Shown: positions 51,501-58,518 of the stretch, piece after piece
Position numbering within the stretch: the first letter of the stretch is position 1
Layout of the letters: every line of letters starts with the position of its first letter
DNA from: Pseudomonas citronellolis
GTDB taxonomy: Bacteria > Pseudomonadota > Gammaproteobacteria > Pseudomonadales > Pseudomonadaceae
Assembly (NCBI RefSeq): GCF_029335315.1
Contig: NZ_JARJLT010000038.1
Coordinates: forward strand, 1-58,518
Length of the DNA: 58,518 nucleotides
Direction: 5' to 3'
The notes under the pieces: generated by a model
What the model was told of the DNA's origin: nothing
Seen by the model: the letters and a program-made list of their open reading frames with translations, nothing else
Database searches by the model: none
Position numbers and translations under genes: made by a program

Positions 51501-51561
51501 TCAGCAGGCTGACCACCGTCGCCAGTACCGGGCGGCGGATGAAGGGATCGGTAAAGGCCAT
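48508..51561 (-). CDS. RND efflux transporter permease (HAE1/AcrB type)
   Basis: 1017 aa. A proton-driven inner-membrane pump of the AcrB/MexB type with 12 helices and two large periplasmic loops. Key parts are FIRRPVLATVVSLLIVLLGMQAFSRL at the N-terminus, helix 4 GLVVDDAIVVVENIHRHIEEG with the proton-relay Asp pair, and helix 10-11 VGLVTLIGLISKHGILIVEFANQL (Lys of the relay). The operon contains an adaptor but no outer-membrane channel, as in MexJK; I do not assign a name. The substrate is unknown. It starts 89 bp after the adaptor stop. Confidence 0.93.
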   Translation of the reverse strand: MAFTDPFIRRPVLATVVSLLIVLLGMQAFSRLVIREYPQMENALITVTTFYAGANAETIQGYITQPLQQSLASAEGIDYMTSVSRQNYSVISIYAHIGANTDRLVTELLSKIGEVKTQLPPDAEDPVLDKEAADASALMYISFFSEQMDNPQITDYLSRVIQPKLATLPGIAEAEILGNQVFAMRLWLDPVKMAAYGITASDIDDAVRKYNFLSAAGEVKGELVVTSVNAATDLKSPEAFAAIPLKTLGDRRVLMSDVARVELGAASYDAVSSFNGIPSVYIGIKGTPSSNPLDVIKEVRAKMPELEEQLPPNLKVSIAYDATRFIQASIDEVVKTLGEAILIVIVVVFLFLGAFRSVLIPVVTIPLSMIGVLFFMQLMGYSINLLTLLAMVLAIGLVVDDAIVVVENIHRHIEEGKSPYQGAIEGAREIAVPVVTMTITLAAVYAPIGFLSGLTGALFKEFAFTLAGAVIISGIVALTLSPMMCSRLLRHDENPSGLAHRLDLIFEALKRRYQRALHATLDSRPVVLVFGALVLAIIPLLLMFTHKELAPEEDQGIVFLMANAPQTANLDYLNKYTSEYERIFRSFPEYYSAFQINGYNGVQSGIGGMLLKPWDERQRSQMDLLHAVQAELDKIPGLQIFGFNLPSLPGTGEGLPFQFVINTAADYQSLLQVAERVKKHAEESGKFAFLDLDLAFDKPELVVDIDRAKAAQMGVSMQDLGVTLASLLGEGEINRFTIDGRSYKVIAQVERRFRENPDWLGSYYVKNTRGDLLPLSTVVTLHERARPRQLNQFQQLNSAIISGMPLVSMGDAIDTVKQLAEEESPRGFAFDYAGASRQFVQEGNALLLTFGLALAVIFLVLAAQFESFRDPLVIMVTVPLSICGALVPLFLGLSSLNIYTQVGLVTLIGLISKHGILIVEFANQLRHERGLSVREAVEEAAAIRLRPVLMTTAAMVLGVIPLLMASGAGAVSRFDIGIVIATGMSVGTLFTLFVLPCVYTLVAKKDLSPAAEPSPAH

Positions 51562-51650
51562 GGTTCCAGTCCTTTGTCATTGCGCCCGCGCGGCCGTGGC
51601 CGGGCGGGGTTCGGCGGCCGCGCGGGCCGCCCTCGTGCTGCGCTTGCCGG

Positions 51651-52763
51651 TCAGCGTACGTCGTCGACGATGGCCACCGGGGTGCCGTTGTCCAGCTTGA
51701 GCTGGCCGCTGGTCACCACCTGTTCGCCGGCCTTCAGGCCGTCGAGGATCACCACCTTGCCTTCGCGGCGCTCGCCGACCTTGACGAAGCGGCGCTCCAC
51801 GGCCAGCTGCGGCTCGCCCTTGGCGTCGGCCTGCGGCTTGCCGTCCTTGTCCTGTTTCGGGGCCACCACGTACACCGAGTTGCCGTACAGGGTGAAGGCC
51901 ACCGAGGTTTCCGGCACCACCACGCGCTGCGCGGAATCCGGCAGCTGCACTTCCAGGTTGGCGAACATCCCCGGCAGCAGCTTGCCGTCGGGGTTGGCCA
52001 TGCCGGCGCGTACCTGCAGGTTGCGCGTCTCGTTGTCGACCCGCGGGTTCAGCGCCTGGATGCGCGCTTCGAACACCTGGCCGGGGTAGGCGGCGACGGT
52101 GACCAGCACGCTCTGCCCGACCTTCAGGCGCGGGAAGTCCTGTTCCGGCAGGAAGAAGTCCACCAGCAGCGTCGACAGGTCCTGCAGGGTGGCCACCGGG
52201 GTGCCCGGCGAGACGTAGTCGCCGACGTCCACCTGGCGGATGCCGATGGTGCCGCCGAAGGGCGCCAGCAGGCGTTTCTTCGCCAGCGCCGCCTTGAGTT
52301 GCGCGACCGTGGCGCTGGAGCGTTGCAGCTGCGCGGCCAGGCGGTCGTATTCGCTCTTGGAGATGGCCTGGCGGCCGACCAGGCTGCGGCCGCGCTCGAA
52401 CTCCACCTGGGCCAGGCCGAAGTCGGCCTCGGCGGTGTGCAGGGTGGCGGTTTCGACGTCGCTTTCCAGCTGCACGATGGGCTGGCCCACGCGCACCTTC
52501 TCGCCGGACTGGAACAGCACTTCGCGTACGGTGCCCGAGGCTTCGGCGGTGAGCACCACGCCCTGGTTGGCGCGCAGCGTGCCGATGGCCGGCAGGCGGC
52601 TGTGCCAGGTGAGTTCCTCGGCCTTCGCCGCGGTGACGCTGACCGGCGGGCGCGGCGCGCTGAACTGGGCGATCTGCTTCTGGATGGAGAGGTATTTCGA
52701 GCCGGCGAGCACCGCGACTATGACGGCGACCGCGCCGAGCATGATCAGCATGCGGCGCAACAT
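51651..52763 (-). CDS. RND efflux periplasmic adaptor (membrane fusion protein)
   Basis: 370 aa. A single N-terminal anchor (LIMLGAVAVIVAVLAGSKYLSI) is followed by a lipoyl-like half (VVLTAEASGTVREVLFQSGEKVRVGQPIVQLE), a coiled-coil hairpin (about 105-165: TATLHTAEADFGLAQVEFERGRSLVGRQAISKSEYDRLAAQLQRSSATVAQLKAALAKKRLLAPFGGTIG), a beta barrel and a membrane-proximal domain. There is no lipobox Cys. It joins the RND pump to an outer-membrane channel that must be encoded elsewhere. The ATG at 52763 has AGGAACAGGAAC upstream. Confidence 0.92.
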   Translation of the reverse strand: MLRRMLIMLGAVAVIVAVLAGSKYLSIQKQIAQFSAPRPPVSVTAAKAEELTWHSRLPAIGTLRANQGVVLTAEASGTVREVLFQSGEKVRVGQPIVQLESDVETATLHTAEADFGLAQVEFERGRSLVGRQAISKSEYDRLAAQLQRSSATVAQLKAALAKKRLLAPFGGTIGIRQVDVGDYVSPGTPVATLQDLSTLLVDFFLPEQDFPRLKVGQSVLVTVAAYPGQVFEARIQALNPRVDNETRNLQVRAGMANPDGKLLPGMFANLEVQLPDSAQRVVVPETSVAFTLYGNSVYVVAPKQDKDGKPQADAKGEPQLAVERRFVKVGERREGKVVILDGLKAGEQVVTSGQLKLDNGTPVAIVDDVR

Positions 52764-53045
52764 GTTCCTGTTCCTTGGTGAATGCCTGGCGGCTCGGCGC
52801 CGCGAGGGGCCCTTCCTGGTCGGCCGACCCTGCGTGCGCGGGACTGCTTCGATTCCCGGAGCCTTTCGGGACCGCCTCGTTGCGAGGCGGAAGTGCGCAC
52901 ATTAGACGCAGACGGCCGGCGCGTCAAAGCGCCTGAGTTGCAAGAGATTGCGCATCGTCGGCGAAGCGGTCGCGAAGTATCGGGTTAGAGCGGGCCTCGC
53001 GCGCTCATCGCGGGGAGGGCGCCACGTCCCTGTGGCGGGCCGGGG

Positions 53046-54668
53046 TCAGGCGCCCAGGCGGTGGGTCACGTCGCTGAGCTCGCCGGACAGGCCGTGCAGG
53101 CGCTGGCTGGCCTTCTGCGTGCGTTGCACGTTTTCTTCGTTGGTGGCGCCGATGGCGGTGATTTCGGTGAGGTTGCGCGAGATATCCTCGGCCACCGAGG
53201 TCTGCTCCTCGGCGGCGGTGGCGATCTGCCGATTCATGTCGCGGATGGCTTCCACCGCCTGGGTGATGTTCTGCAGCATGCTGCCGGCCTGGGTCACCTG
53301 CTCCAGGCCTTCCTCGCTGCGGGTCTGGCCGTCCTGGATGGCGCGCACGGCGTTGATCGCGCCGGTCTGCACGGTGTCGATGATCTGGTGGATCTCGGCG
53401 GTGGACTCAGCGGTGCGCTGGGCCAGCGTGCGCACCTCGTCGGCGACCACGGCGAAGCCGCGGCCCTGCTCGCCGGCGCGGGCGGCCTCGATGGCGGCGT
53501 TGAGCGCCAGCAGGTTGGTCTGCTCGGCGATGCCGCGGATCACTTCGAGAACCTTGCCGATGCGCCCGCTGTCGGCCTCCAGGCGGCGGATGACGTCGGC
53601 GGTGCTGGCGATCTCGGTGCTGACCCGGGTGATGGTGTCGATGGTCGACTGCATGACCTGCTCGCCGGCCTGGGCGTGGTGGTCGGCGTCGTCGGCCGCG
53701 TGCGCGGCGTCGGCGGCGTGGCGCGCGACTTCCTGGGCGGTGGCGGACATCTCGTGCATCGCCGTGGCCACCTGGTCGGTGCGCGAGAACTGCTCGCGGG
53801 TGCCTTCGGCCATCAGCGTGGCGATGGCGTTCAGTTCGCCGCTGGCGCTGTCCAGTTCGTTGGTGCTGCGCTTGAGGCGGTTGAAGGTGTCGGCGAGGAA
53901 GTCGCGCAGGGTGTTCGCCGCGCGGGCCAGGCGGCCCAGTTCGTCCTGGCGGCTGGCGTCGACGCGCTCGCCGAAGTTGCCCTGGGCGAGCTGGGCGATG
54001 TGTTCGATCAGCCGCGAGATCGGCCCGATCAGGTTGCGGTTGACCAGCCACAGGCTGAGCAGGCCGAGCAGCACGCCGGCGAGCACCAGCACCAGGCTGC
54101 CGACCACGACGGTACGTTGCGCTTCTGCGGCGATACTGCGCGATTGTTCCTGGCTGCTGCGGTGCAGGCTGCCGACCAGCGCGGCCATCTGCTCGCTGGC
54201 GGCGCGGTCGATGCCCTTGACCGCGGCGTCGCCGGCGCGCGGCTCGCTGCCGGCGGCCAGGTAGGCGTCGCGGCCCTTGCGGTAGGCCTGGCCGAGCTGA
54301 CGGTGTTCGTCGCGCAGGCGGGCGACCTGCTGGCTCAGCGCCGGGTCGCTGGCGGCCTGTTGCTGCAGACGCTGGAGGATGTCCTGGACGTTGCGTTCCT
54401 GGTCCTCGAACTGGCCCCAGTATTTCTGCAGGTCGGCCGGGGTCTGGCCGCGCAGCAGCACGTTCTTCCATTCCTGCACCTGGACCTTGAAGGCCAGGTT
54501 GGCCTGGTCCACCAGTTGCGAGGATTGCAGCGGGCCGTCGAGCAGACGCTGGTAGGCGCCGATGCCGCCGGAAAGGAACTGGAAGCAGGCCAGGGCCACC
54601 AGCAGGACGAGCAGCAGGCTGCCGCCCAGCAGAGAGAGAATCTGCATGCGCAGGGAGGTTCGGAACAT
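53046..54668 (-). CDS. Methyl-accepting chemotaxis protein (four-helix-bundle sensor type)
   Basis: 540 aa. TM1 (9-32) and TM2 (about 186-209) enclose a periplasmic domain of about 150 residues that is helical (4HB-type). A HAMP linker follows ([50 protein letters not shown]) and the signalling tip [48 protein letters not shown]. There is no C-terminal CheR/CheB pentapeptide (it ends THRLGA). The ligand is unknown. No chemotaxis genes adjoin it. Confidence 0.93.
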   Translation of the reverse strand: MFRTSLRMQILSLLGGSLLLVLLVALACFQFLSGGIGAYQRLLDGPLQSSQLVDQANLAFKVQVQEWKNVLLRGQTPADLQKYWGQFEDQERNVQDILQRLQQQAASDPALSQQVARLRDEHRQLGQAYRKGRDAYLAAGSEPRAGDAAVKGIDRAASEQMAALVGSLHRSSQEQSRSIAAEAQRTVVVGSLVLVLAGVLLGLLSLWLVNRNLIGPISRLIEHIAQLAQGNFGERVDASRQDELGRLARAANTLRDFLADTFNRLKRSTNELDSASGELNAIATLMAEGTREQFSRTDQVATAMHEMSATAQEVARHAADAAHAADDADHHAQAGEQVMQSTIDTITRVSTEIASTADVIRRLEADSGRIGKVLEVIRGIAEQTNLLALNAAIEAARAGEQGRGFAVVADEVRTLAQRTAESTAEIHQIIDTVQTGAINAVRAIQDGQTRSEEGLEQVTQAGSMLQNITQAVEAIRDMNRQIATAAEEQTSVAEDISRNLTEITAIGATNEENVQRTQKASQRLHGLSGELSDVTHRLGA

Positions 54669-54811
54669 CGTGGGAACGCCTCGTGGACGCGGAGTGGGTA
54701 TCGGTCGTAACAGGAATCGGCCGCCCGCGCCGCTTCATGAGCGGCGACGGACGAGCGGCGGGAGTATTGTCGCGGGCCTGGATGACGCTGGCGTGGATAG
54801 CCGGCGTGAAT

Positions 54812-55909
54812 TCAGGACGCCAGGTGCAGATGGTTGTCCCAGAAGGCCGGGGGCAGTTGCAGGGCCTGCATGGAGATCGCCTGCGCGCGGCAGTCGTAGA
54901 CACGGCAGCGGCCCTGGCCGGAGGTGACCACGAAGCCGTCCTTCACCGCGCCGACGCCGGCGCAGTCGGGCAGCGGCGCGTCCAGGCGCAGGGCGCCGCT
55001 GTCCAGGTCCCAGATGAAGAAACGGTTGCCACGCGGCGCGGTCAGCGCCACCAGGCGCAGTTCGTCGTGCACCGCCACGCTGGCGGTGTACTGGAGCATG
55101 GCCTGGCGCTGCTCGTCGGCCAGCGGGAAGGGCTGGAAGTCCTGGCCCGGGCGCTTGATCGCGAGCAGGTCGGCGCGCTCATGGGCGTCGCCCATGTACT
55201 GCTGGCAGGCGACGATGGTGCCGTCGGCGGCGATGGCCAGGTGGCGCACGCTGTTCATCTGCTGCGCCAGGGTTTCCTTGGAGACCAGCGCGCCGTCGCG
55301 GCGCATCAGCACCAGGCTCGGCTCCATGGCGTCGAGGTTCATCTCCACCCGGCTCTCCGCTTCGGTGCGGATACCGCCGTTGGCCACCACCAGGGTCTCG
55401 CCGTCGGGCAGCCAGGCCACCTCGTGGGGGCCCAGGCCGTGGGTCGGCACTTCGCCACTGTGCAGCAGCTTCTCGCCGTCGAAGCGGTAGACGCCGAGCA
55501 GGCCGCGGCCGGGATCGGTGGTGTCGTTCTCGGTGGCGTAGAGCCACTCGCCGTCCTTGTGGAACACGCCGTGGCCGTAGAAGTGGCGGTCGGGCTGCGC
55601 GTCGAGGGTCTGCAGCAGGCGCCCGTCCTCCAGGCTCACCAGGTAGCTCTGGCGCCCCGGGCGGCGGGCCACGAACAGCGCCAGCGGCAGCGTCGGGTGC
55701 TGGACGATGGCGTGGCAGCGCAGGCCCACCTCGGTGGCGAACACGCAGCTGCCGTCCAGGCGGTAGCCCACCGCGTAGTGCTTGCCATCCGCGTCGTCGC
55801 GGGCGGACAGCAGCAGGAGCTCCTTGCCCTTGCGCGACAGCGTCCAGCCGCCGAAGGAGAGGGCGCCGAGCAGCAGGCTGCCCAGGCCGATCACGTGACG
55901 TCGCAGCAT
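54812..55909 (-). CDS. DUF1513 domain protein (beta-propeller, iron operon)
   Basis: 365 aa from the ATG at 55909; a GTG three codons earlier (55918) is possible. The N-terminus MLRRHVIGLGSLLLGALSFGG is a signal or anchor with a basic RR, but it is not a clear Tat motif. The DUF1513 pattern runs GKHYAVGYRLDGSCVFATEVGLRCHAIVQHPTLPLALFVARRPGRQSYLVSL ... GHGVFHKDGEWLYATENDTTDPGRGLLGVYRF ... GLGPHEVAWLPDGETLVVANGGI, a seven-bladed-propeller-like repeat. The last gene of the di-heme/imelysin operon (19 bp after the imelysin stop). Thought to be part of periplasmic iron acquisition; the reaction is unknown. Confidence 0.88.
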   Translation of the reverse strand: MLRRHVIGLGSLLLGALSFGGWTLSRKGKELLLLSARDDADGKHYAVGYRLDGSCVFATEVGLRCHAIVQHPTLPLALFVARRPGRQSYLVSLEDGRLLQTLDAQPDRHFYGHGVFHKDGEWLYATENDTTDPGRGLLGVYRFDGEKLLHSGEVPTHGLGPHEVAWLPDGETLVVANGGIRTEAESRVEMNLDAMEPSLVLMRRDGALVSKETLAQQMNSVRHLAIAADGTIVACQQYMGDAHERADLLAIKRPGQDFQPFPLADEQRQAMLQYTASVAVHDELRLVALTAPRGNRFFIWDLDSGALRLDAPLPDCAGVGAVKDGFVVTSGQGRCRVYDCRAQAISMQALQLPPAFWDNHLHLAS

Positions 55910-55928
55910 GGTATGCACCTCGCTCGGG

Positions 55929-56990
55929 TCAGTCGCCGTCGTTGGCGTTGAAGCCCAGTTGCACGCCCAGCGCTTTCGCCAGGTCGCCTTCGTGCAGGCG
56001 ATGCACGACGTTCAGGCTGTCGTACAGCTCGTTGAGCTGCTTGACCCCGGCGTCGTCCTTGAGCAGTTGACCCATGGGCTGCTTGAGCGCGGCGAACTTG
56101 CCGTGGACGTCGGCGTAGGCGGCGTCGATCTTGCCGGCCAGCTCCTTCTGCTCGCTCGGCAGCAGGGCGCGCAGGCCCTTGCCGTCGGTGCCTTTCCACA
56201 GCGCCTCGGCGCCGTTCAGGCTGGCTTCCAGGCTCGCCAGGGAGGCGTCGCTGCGCCAGTTCTCGGCCTGGAACGGCTGCGGGATGCCCTTGCTCTGGCG
56301 GCCCAGCGGGGTGCCGAGCTTCTTCTTCAGCATGTCCAGGCCGGTGACCTGCACGCGGAGCATCTCGGCGATCGCCTCGTGGGCGTCGGCGTAGCGCTCG
56401 TTGGGGAACTTGCTCATCTGCGCGAGCATGCCGTTGTCGGCCTTCCAGCGCGCCAGGATGTCCTGGGCCAGAGCCTGCTGGTGCTCGCCGATGGCTTCCA
56501 GCAGCGGGCAGTAGCGCGCCTTGGCGGTGGCGTCGGCGAGGTCGACCTTGGCGTCGAAGAGGATGTACTCGTAGGCGGTCAGGCCCTGCACCACGACGCT
56601 GGACTTGGCCAGCGCGGCCGGGGTGATCTGCGCGCCGCCGTCGAGCAGCTGCTCGACCTGGCGCGCCACCAGGTTCTTCTTGTCCGGGTAGAACTGGATC
56701 TGCCAGGCGCGGTTGCCTTCGGCCAGCGGGCCGATCAGCAGCGGCTGCAGTTCGGCCCAGGCCTTCTGCGCGGCGACGAAGTCGGCGCGGGCGCGGGCCA
56801 GGTCTTCCTTGCCCTGGCAGAAGGCCAGGGAGCTGGCGGCCAGGGCGCGGTCGGCGTCGACCCAGCGGCCGTAGGCCGGCAGAATCACCTGCTGCGCCAG
56901 CGTGGCGCTGGTGGTCGCCTGCGGGTCCTGCGGCGAGCAGGCGCCCAGGGCGATGGCGAGGCTGGTGAGCAGTAGTCGGGGGCGGAACAT
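55929..56990 (-). CDS. Imelysin family lipoprotein (M75-like) with altered GxHxxE motif
   Basis: 353 aa. MFRPRLLLTSLAIALGACSPQ is a lipoprotein signal with lipobox LGAC (Cys18). The imelysin fold is recognised from AQQVILPAYGRWVDADRAL, the WAELQPLLIGPL segment and NGMLAQMSKFPNERYADAHEAIAEMLRVQVTGLDMLKKKLGTPLG. The motif expected as GxHxxE reads G136-L-T-A-Y-E141: His is Thr. In this locus of P. aeruginosa the paired imelysin (icmP) would be upstream, outside the window. Members bind iron in the periplasm or peptidase-like sites; here binding by the canonical His is lost. Middle gene of the operon. Confidence 0.9.
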   Translation of the reverse strand: MFRPRLLLTSLAIALGACSPQDPQATTSATLAQQVILPAYGRWVDADRALAASSLAFCQGKEDLARARADFVAAQKAWAELQPLLIGPLAEGNRAWQIQFYPDKKNLVARQVEQLLDGGAQITPAALAKSSVVVQGLTAYEYILFDAKVDLADATAKARYCPLLEAIGEHQQALAQDILARWKADNGMLAQMSKFPNERYADAHEAIAEMLRVQVTGLDMLKKKLGTPLGRQSKGIPQPFQAENWRSDASLASLEASLNGAEALWKGTDGKGLRALLPSEQKELAGKIDAAYADVHGKFAALKQPMGQLLKDDAGVKQLNELYDSLNVVHRLHEGDLAKALGVQLGFNANDGD

Positions 56991-57000
56991 GTTCGGCTCC

Positions 57001-58422
57001 TTAGAGTGAATTCAGGAAGTCCAGCAAGGCTTGGCGCTGCACGGTGTCGAAGGCGAGCACGCGCTGCCGGGCCGCTTCGGCCTCGCCGCCGTGCCAGAGC
57101 ACGGCTTCCAGCAGGTTGCGCGCGCGCCCGTCGTGGAGGAACTGGGTGTGGCCGTTGACCGTCTCGGTCAGGCCGATGCCCCACAGCGGCGGGGTGCGCC
57201 AGTCGCGCCCGCTGGCGAGAAATTCGGGGCGATTGTCCGCGAGTCCGTCGCCCATGTCATGTAGCAGCAAGTCGCTGTACGGACGGATGACCTGGTTGGC
57301 CAGCTCCGGCTCGGCGGCGTCGGGCCCGGTGGTGAACTTCGGGGTGTGGCAGCTGGCGCAGCCGGCTTCGTGGAACAGCGCCTTGCCGGCCAGGACCTGC
57401 GGGTCGTCGACCTTGCGCCGCGCCGGCACCGCCAGATTGCGCGCGTAGAAGGCGACCTGGTCGAAGATGCGCTGGCTGACTTCCGGCTGGCCGCCGTCGA
57501 TGGCCTGGCGGCAGGCGACCTGGGCTGCGCTGCAGTCGTCGCTGGGCAGCAGGTGGGTGGTCAGGCCCATGTCGCCGGAGAAGGCGTGGGCGTTCTGCTG
57601 CGCCACGTCGGGCTGCCCGGCCTTCCAGCCGAAGCGGCCGAGCGCGGTCTGCTGGCGGGCGTCGTCCCAGACCCGGTTGGGGCGGCCGCGAACGCCATCG
57701 CCGTCGCGGTCCTCGGGGTCGGCGTTGGCCAGGATGGCCGCCTCGGGGATGGCTTCGAGCAGGCCCAGGCCGATCATCGGCGGGGCGACGCGGGCGGAGA
57801 ACAGGGTGCCTGGGTGCATCGGGCCGTAGCCCAGTTCGGTCAGGCGCAGCGTCGGCTTGCGCAGCTCGACTTCGGTGCCGTCCTTGAACGCCACCTTGAG
57901 CGGCTGGTAGTCGACCCGCACGCGGGCCTCCGGCGCCACGCCGGGAATGGCCGCGTCCTGCAACTGGCCGCCGTACACCGGCTCGGGCACCACGCCCAGG
58001 CGTTGCAGGGTGCGCGCGTCATCCGGCCCGGCGGGAATCGACAGGCGCACCAGCATCGACACCGCGTTGATGTCGTTGGCGGTCGGCGGGTGGCCGCGGC
58101 CGTCCTTGATGTGGCAGTTCTGGCAGGCGTTGGTGTTGTACAGCGGGCCCAGGCCGTCGCGCGCGGTGGTGGTGGAGGGCGCGATCACCCAGGGGTTGCG
58201 GAAGAAGCTGTTGCCCACGGCGAAGTCCAGCCGGCGGCTGGGCGTGAGGTTGCCCGAGGGCATGGAGTAGGCGTTGCGGTCGGCCTGGTAGACGCTGGCG
58301 CCGCCGCCGGAAAGGGCTTCGCCGGGTTCCGCGACGGCCTTCGGCTCGTCGGGGCCGCAACCGGCCAGGAGCAGGCTGGCGAGCAGGGCGGCGAGGGGCA
58401 GGGCGGGCGGACGGCGGAACAT
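57001..58422 (-). CDS. Di-heme c-type oxidoreductase lipoprotein (DUF1111, thiol-oxidoreductase-like)
   Basis: 473 aa. The lipoprotein signal is MFRRPPALPLAALLASLLLAGC (lipobox LAGC, Cys22). Two c-type heme motifs are present: ACQNCH (Cys100, Cys103, His104) and GCASCH near residue 357. The DUF1111 pattern is seen in GNSFFRNPWVIAPSTTTARDGLGPLYNTNACQNCHIKDGRG and DLLLHDMGDGLADNRPEFLASGRDWRTPPLWGIGL. It is periplasm-facing and presumably handles electrons for the neighbouring imelysin and DUF1513 proteins in iron handling. The first gene visible of the operon; the stop is 10 bp before the imelysin start. A Fur-box-like dyad lies 54-78 bp upstream. Confidence 0.93.
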   Translation of the reverse strand: MFRRPPALPLAALLASLLLAGCGPDEPKAVAEPGEALSGGGASVYQADRNAYSMPSGNLTPSRRLDFAVGNSFFRNPWVIAPSTTTARDGLGPLYNTNACQNCHIKDGRGHPPTANDINAVSMLVRLSIPAGPDDARTLQRLGVVPEPVYGGQLQDAAIPGVAPEARVRVDYQPLKVAFKDGTEVELRKPTLRLTELGYGPMHPGTLFSARVAPPMIGLGLLEAIPEAAILANADPEDRDGDGVRGRPNRVWDDARQQTALGRFGWKAGQPDVAQQNAHAFSGDMGLTTHLLPSDDCSAAQVACRQAIDGGQPEVSQRIFDQVAFYARNLAVPARRKVDDPQVLAGKALFHEAGCASCHTPKFTTGPDAAEPELANQVIRPYSDLLLHDMGDGLADNRPEFLASGRDWRTPPLWGIGLTETVNGHTQFLHDGRARNLLEAVLWHGGEAEAARQRVLAFDTVQRQALLDFLNSL

Positions 58423-58475
58423 CGAAGCGATCCAGGCTGGAAAAACGAGCGGGCAATGTTATCAGCTGGCCAAAT

Positions 58476-58500
58476 GCAAATATGAAAAATTTGTATTTGC
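58476..58500 (-). promoter_or_regulatory. Candidate Fur box / operator upstream of the di-heme operon
   Basis: GCAAATA (58476-58482) and TATTTGC (58494-58500) form a perfect 7-bp dyad around TGAAAAATTTG. Bases 58478-58498 agree at 14 of 21 positions with an extended Fur consensus as I remember it. The tract is AT-rich, unlike its surroundings. Confidence 0.45.
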
Positions 58501-58518
58501 CGTTGGGTAAGGTTCCCG

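Noticed and set aside
48388..52089. A 1233-codon open frame antisense to the RND pump genes
   Set aside because: It is a shadow of high-GC codons: its product is low-complexity, rich in His, Gln, Arg and Val, and the opposite strand encodes clear RND and adaptor proteins.

Overview
The window is chromosomal DNA from a high-GC Pseudomonas. I infer the P. aeruginosa side of the genus (for example the P. citronellolis, P. nitroreducens or P. knackmussii group). The evidence is MvaT, a SadC-type cyclase between fumarase and a ferredoxin reductase, PurU, Mqo, the fimU-pilVWXY1-E minor pilin operon, and an imelysin/di-heme iron operon. From memory, blocks resemble PAO1 PA4333-PA4314, PA4647-PA4637, PA4550-PA4556 and PA4370-PA4373, in a different order. 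Species is not determinable here. I see no tRNA, rRNA, CRISPR array, prophage or intact insertion sequence.

Layout. 1-2.7 kb: 3' part of a GMC oxidoreductase gene, a DJ-1/PfpI protein and a ribbon-helix-helix protein. 2.9-10.6 kb: class I fumarase, SadC-like diguanylate cyclase overlapping a ferredoxin reductase, enoyl-CoA hydratase, PykA and a tandem Usp protein. 10.7-12.9 kb: two lipoproteins, a DUF4124 protein and a PilZ protein. 13.2-20.0 kb: a tightly overlapping minus-strand operon RDD, SpoIIM-like, DUF4129, DUF4350, MoxR ATPase, DUF58. 20.2-24.1 kb: a membrane protein, exonuclease I, MvaT and PurU. 24.3-26.7 kb: small acidic protein, zinc alcohol dehydrogenase, LPG-synthase-type membrane protein. 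26.9-30.0 kb: nucleobase salvage (upp-uraA divergent from a purine phosphoribosyltransferase) and a WbuC-type cupin. 30.2-32.6 kb: aldehyde dehydrogenase with a convergent LysR regulator. 32.8-40.1 kb: secreted protein, small conserved proteins, VOC protein, Mqo, YajG-like lipoprotein, acyltransferase, and a CPXCG / DUF2007 / SRAP-like operon. 40.3-41.6 kb: MFS transporter. 41.7-48.3 kb: type IV minor pilin operon with a long PilY1. 48.5-52.8 kb: RND pump and adaptor. 53.0-54.7 kb: chemoreceptor. 54.8-58.4 kb: di-heme / imelysin / DUF1513 lipoprotein operon with a Fur-box-like operator.

Common themes are surface behaviour (c-di-GMP synthesis and a PilZ receptor, minor pilins and PilY1, chemoreceptor, MvaT), central carbon metabolism (fumarase, pyruvate kinase, malate:quinone oxidoreductase) and nucleobase or one-carbon salvage.

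The most distinctive non-coding content is a family of about 85-bp two-hairpin repeats bounded by GTAGGGCG / CGCCCTAC. There are seven copies, complete or partial, and two of them supply the stop codon of the preceding gene. Others are classic Pseudomonas REP pairs, a 134-bp palindromic MITE-like element with a 5-bp flanking direct repeat exactly at the purU stop codon, and an 18-bp perfect long-range inverted repeat upstream of the RDD gene. The most unusual proteins are an SRAP-family protein lacking the catalytic Cys2, an imelysin with His replaced in its GxHxxE motif, and a PilY1 with an extra Ser/Thr-rich segment.
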